The notes below the pieces were generated by a model, which did not search any database, was not told where the DNA came from, and worked only from the letters and a program-made list of their open reading frames with translations. From positions 1 through 7,293 of the forward strand of contig CADBUD010000239.1 in assembly GCA_902797785.1 (NCBI GenBank): a stretch of 7,293 nt of DNA, in the 5' to 3' direction. The DNA comes from an uncultured Lachnospiraceae bacterium. Its GTDB lineage: Bacteria; Bacillota; Clostridia; Lachnospirales; Lachnospiraceae. The position numbers were made by a program, and so were the translations under genes. Shown here piece by piece: positions 5,610 through 7,293 of this stretch. Each line of letters opens with the position of its first letter. The stretch's first letter is position 1.

Positions 5610-7120
5610 TGAAAAACTACAAACTTCTTATGCTCACGACCCTGATCATCTCAGGATGCTCCATGTGCTACGAATTGATCATCAGCTCTGTCAGCTCCTA
5701 TCTTGTAGGGGACAGCGTGCTGCAGTATTCCCTGACCATCGGTCTTTATATGTTTGCCATGGGAGTCGGCTCCTACCTTTCGAAATTTTTAAAGAACCAT
5801 CTGTTCGACTGGTTCATTTTTGTGGAACTGAGCATCGGCCTGATGGGAGGCGTCAGCTCCCTGGTTCTTTTCTTTGCGAACCTTTACCTTATTTCCTATC
5901 AGGTCGTTATGTTCGCGGAGATCATCATGATCGGAACCTTTGTCGGAATCGAAATTCCCGTTTTGACAAGAATTATTGAAAAAGACTCAGGAAGTCTGCG
6001 GATTACCGTTTCTTCCCTTTTCAGCTTTGACTACATCGGCGGATTGATTGGTTCCATTGCCTTTCCGATGCTGCTTTTGCCGCATCTGGGATATTTTGCG
6101 ACGGCGTTCCTTACCGGGATGATGAATTCCGTTGCCGCGATTCTTATTCTGATTAAATATTTTAAGCGGATCCGTTATCAAAAGCTGTTCCTTGCTTTTT
6201 CAGTAATAATTGTTCTTATTATGGCAATGGGCAGTATTTTTTCTGAAAACATTTCTCTTTTTGTAGAGAACGGACTATATCGGGATCGTGTGATTTTTTC
6301 GACACAGACTCCGTATCAGCATATTGTAATGACAAAGCACCGCGATGATCTGCGGCTCTTCATTGATGGAAATGTGCAGTTTTCCTCCATCGATGAATAC
6401 AGATACCATGAGGCGTTAGTCCATATCCCGATGAATGCAGCAAAAAAGCATGATACAGTCCTGATCTTGGGCGGTGGGGATGGACTGGCCGTGCGGGAGC
6501 TTTTAAAGTACGAAAAAACGGAGATCACCCTGGTCGATCTTGACCGGGAAATCATCGACCTTTGCCGCACAAATAAAGAGATTAAATCAATCAATCAGGG
6601 CGCCTTAGACAGTGAGAGACTTCATATCGTCGTGCAGGATGCGTACAAATATCTGGAAGAAAATACCATGCCGTATGATGTCATCATCGTTGACCTGCCC
6701 GATCCGAACAACGAGACCTTAAATAAGCTTTATACGAATATTTTTTACCGCATGTGCGGAAATTCCCTCCGCGAGGGAGGCGTTATGGTGGTACAATCCA
6801 CCAGTCCCTATTATGCGTCAAAGGCATTCTGGTGTATCAATAAGACCCTGGAAAGTGAGGAGTTTTATGTCCTTCCCTATCATGTCTGGGTGCCTTCCTT
6901 CGGGGATTGGGGATTTCAATTGGCGTCGAAGGAAGCTTTGGATGACAAGATCCGGATTCCTAAAGAGATTCCGACCAGATATCTGAATCAGGACAATATC
7001 GAAAGTCTTTTTGTCTTTGGTGCGGATGAGCAGGTCGATCAACGCCAGATTTCAATCAATTCCCTGTCTAAGCCTAAGCTGTTCGGATATTATAGTGCGG
7101 CGGAAAAGGAGTGGAGGTAG
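5609..7120 (+). CDS. speE: membrane-fused spermidine synthase-like polyamine aminopropyltransferase
   Basis: A 503-residue fusion. Residues about 6-213 form roughly seven membrane helices, as in spermidine synthases with an N-terminal membrane domain (COG4262-like). Residues about 225-490 are a soluble aminopropyltransferase fold that would transfer the aminopropyl group of decarboxylated AdoMet to an amine. Signatures seen are YQHIVMTK, LFIDGNVQFSS followed by DEYRYHEALVHIP, GGGDG (288-292), VDLD (309-312, cofactor-binding acid), QDAYKYL, and DLPDP (362-366, with the catalytic Asp region) leading to LYTNIFYRM. The segment after DLPDP is NNETLNKLY rather than the GPAE-type loop of standard spermidine synthases, so the acceptor may differ from putrescine. 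ATG 5609 overlaps the DUF350 stop (TGATG); TTG 5606 is an alternative start. Only GTGGGG lies upstream, so coupling probably drives initiation. With the speD-like gene three genes upstream, donor synthesis and use are paired. No putrescine or agmatine gene is present in the window. Confidence 0.85.
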   Translation: MKNYKLLMLTTLIISGCSMCYELIISSVSSYLVGDSVLQYSLTIGLYMFAMGVGSYLSKFLKNHLFDWFIFVELSIGLMGGVSSLVLFFANLYLISYQVVMFAEIIMIGTFVGIEIPVLTRIIEKDSGSLRITVSSLFSFDYIGGLIGSIAFPMLLLPHLGYFATAFLTGMMNSVAAILILIKYFKRIRYQKLFLAFSVIIVLIMAMGSIFSENISLFVENGLYRDRVIFSTQTPYQHIVMTKHRDDLRLFIDGNVQFSSIDEYRYHEALVHIPMNAAKKHDTVLILGGGDGLAVRELLKYEKTEITLVDLDREIIDLCRTNKEIKSINQGALDSERLHIVVQDAYKYLEENTMPYDVIIVDLPDPNNETLNKLYTNIFYRMCGNSLREGGVMVVQSTSPYYASKAFWCINKTLESEEFYVLPYHVWVPSFGDWGFQLASKEALDDKIRIPKEIPTRYLNQDNIESLFVFGADEQVDQRQISINSLSKPKLFGYYSAAEKEWR

Positions 7121-7131
7121 GGATATAATAT

Positions 7132-7137
7132 GGAGGG
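7132..7137 (+). promoter_or_regulatory. ribosome binding site favouring the GTG start at 7145
   Basis: GGAGGG ends seven bases before GTG 7145, and the product from GTG begins MKKIGIG, as family members commonly do. An in-frame ATG at 7130 is possible, with GGAGG at 7113-7117, but its spacing is 12 bases. Confidence 0.5.
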
Positions 7138-7144
7138 ATGCAAA

Positions 7145-7293
7145 GTGAAGAAGATCGGAATAGGATATGAGAACTATAAAGAATTTATCGATCAGGATAT
7201 GTACTATATCGATAAAACGATGCTGATTCAAGACATCATAGAAAAAGGCGGAAAAGTGACACTTTTCACACGCCCAAGGCGTTTTGGGAAGAC
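7145..7293 (+). CDS. AAA-ATPase-like / PD-(D/E)XK nuclease superfamily protein (AAA-ATPase_like plus DUF1703 type), N-terminal part only
   Basis: The first 49 codons run to the window end; the rest of an expected 500-plus residues is missing. The visible part has the family opening: MKKIGIGYENYKEF, then YYIDKTMLI (a conserved Tyr-x-Asp-Lys-Thr box) and TRPRRFGKT, the Walker A-like nucleotide-binding loop with Lys and Thr. Full-length members add a C-terminal PD-(D/E)XK nuclease-like domain. They are often present in many copies in Lachnospiraceae and Bacteroides genomes. Their role is unproven, with mobile-element or defence functions sometimes suggested. The gene starts 24 bases after the aminopropyltransferase stop, but the family is found in many contexts, so a functional link to the polyamine genes is not implied. 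GTG 7145 was preferred on ribosome-binding-site spacing; ATG 7130 would add five residues (MEGCK). Confidence 0.8.
   Translation, partial: MKKIGIGYENYKEFIDQDMYYIDKTMLIQDIIEKGGKVTLFTRPRRFGK

Noticed and set aside
5578..5979. Overlapping 133-codon frame on the + strand across the DUF350/aminopropyltransferase junction
   Set aside because: Wrong frame relative to the clear membrane protein sequence, with a His/Arg-rich composition typical of out-of-frame translation.
7124..7129. Perfect TATAAT box before the last gene
   Set aside because: No -35 or extended -10 is present, and a start point about seven bases downstream would remove most of the ribosome binding site for GTG 7145. Likely chance in AT-rich spacer.

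Overview
The window looks like a chromosomal stretch from a Gram-positive anaerobe of the class Clostridia, most likely Lachnospiraceae. This rests on AddA (the Firmicutes RecBCD analogue), a PrsA-like lipoprotein, strong AGGAGG-type ribosome binding sites, moderate GC content and the gene-family mix. The genus cannot be fixed from the sequence. All supported genes are on the + strand and tightly packed. No rRNA, tRNA, CRISPR array, insertion sequence or convincing intrinsic terminator was seen, and no gene-free stretch exceeds about 75 bases.

Region 1 (1-2397) is a compact housekeeping run. It holds the 3' end of addA (nuclease domain), a Maf-family nucleotide pyrophosphatase overlapping it by 4 bases, and an FAD-dependent dehydrogenase of the COG2509 type overlapping maf by 17 bases and carrying a four-cysteine motif. 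After a 72-base gap with a perfect 8-bp hairpin comes region 2 (2470-3636), a secreted PrsA/parvulin-like lipoprotein in which both signature histidines of the parvulin fold are replaced.

Region 3 (3667-7120) is the most interesting part: four co-directional genes with short gaps. They encode an S-adenosylmethionine decarboxylase-like proenzyme (SpeD type), a single-span membrane protein with an N-terminal DUF4178-like domain, a DUF4247-like second domain and an Arg/Tyr- then Ser-rich tail, a four-helix DUF350 (UPF0719) protein with a visible internal duplication, and a spermidine synthase-like aminopropyltransferase fused to about seven N-terminal membrane helices. SpeD would make decarboxylated AdoMet, the aminopropyl donor. 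The membrane-bound synthase would use it at the membrane, and the DUF4178 and DUF350 proteins would be membrane partners. No gene for making the acceptor amine lies in the window. The set therefore looks like a dedicated membrane-associated polyamine or aminopropyl-transfer system rather than a plain cytosolic spermidine pathway. The individual families are known and I recall similar combinations in Firmicutes, but the true acceptor and purpose are, to my knowledge, undefined.

Region 4 (7145-end) is the first 49 codons of an AAA-ATPase/PD-(D/E)XK nuclease-like protein (the AAA-ATPase_like plus DUF1703 type), cut off by the window end just after its Walker A lysine and threonine.
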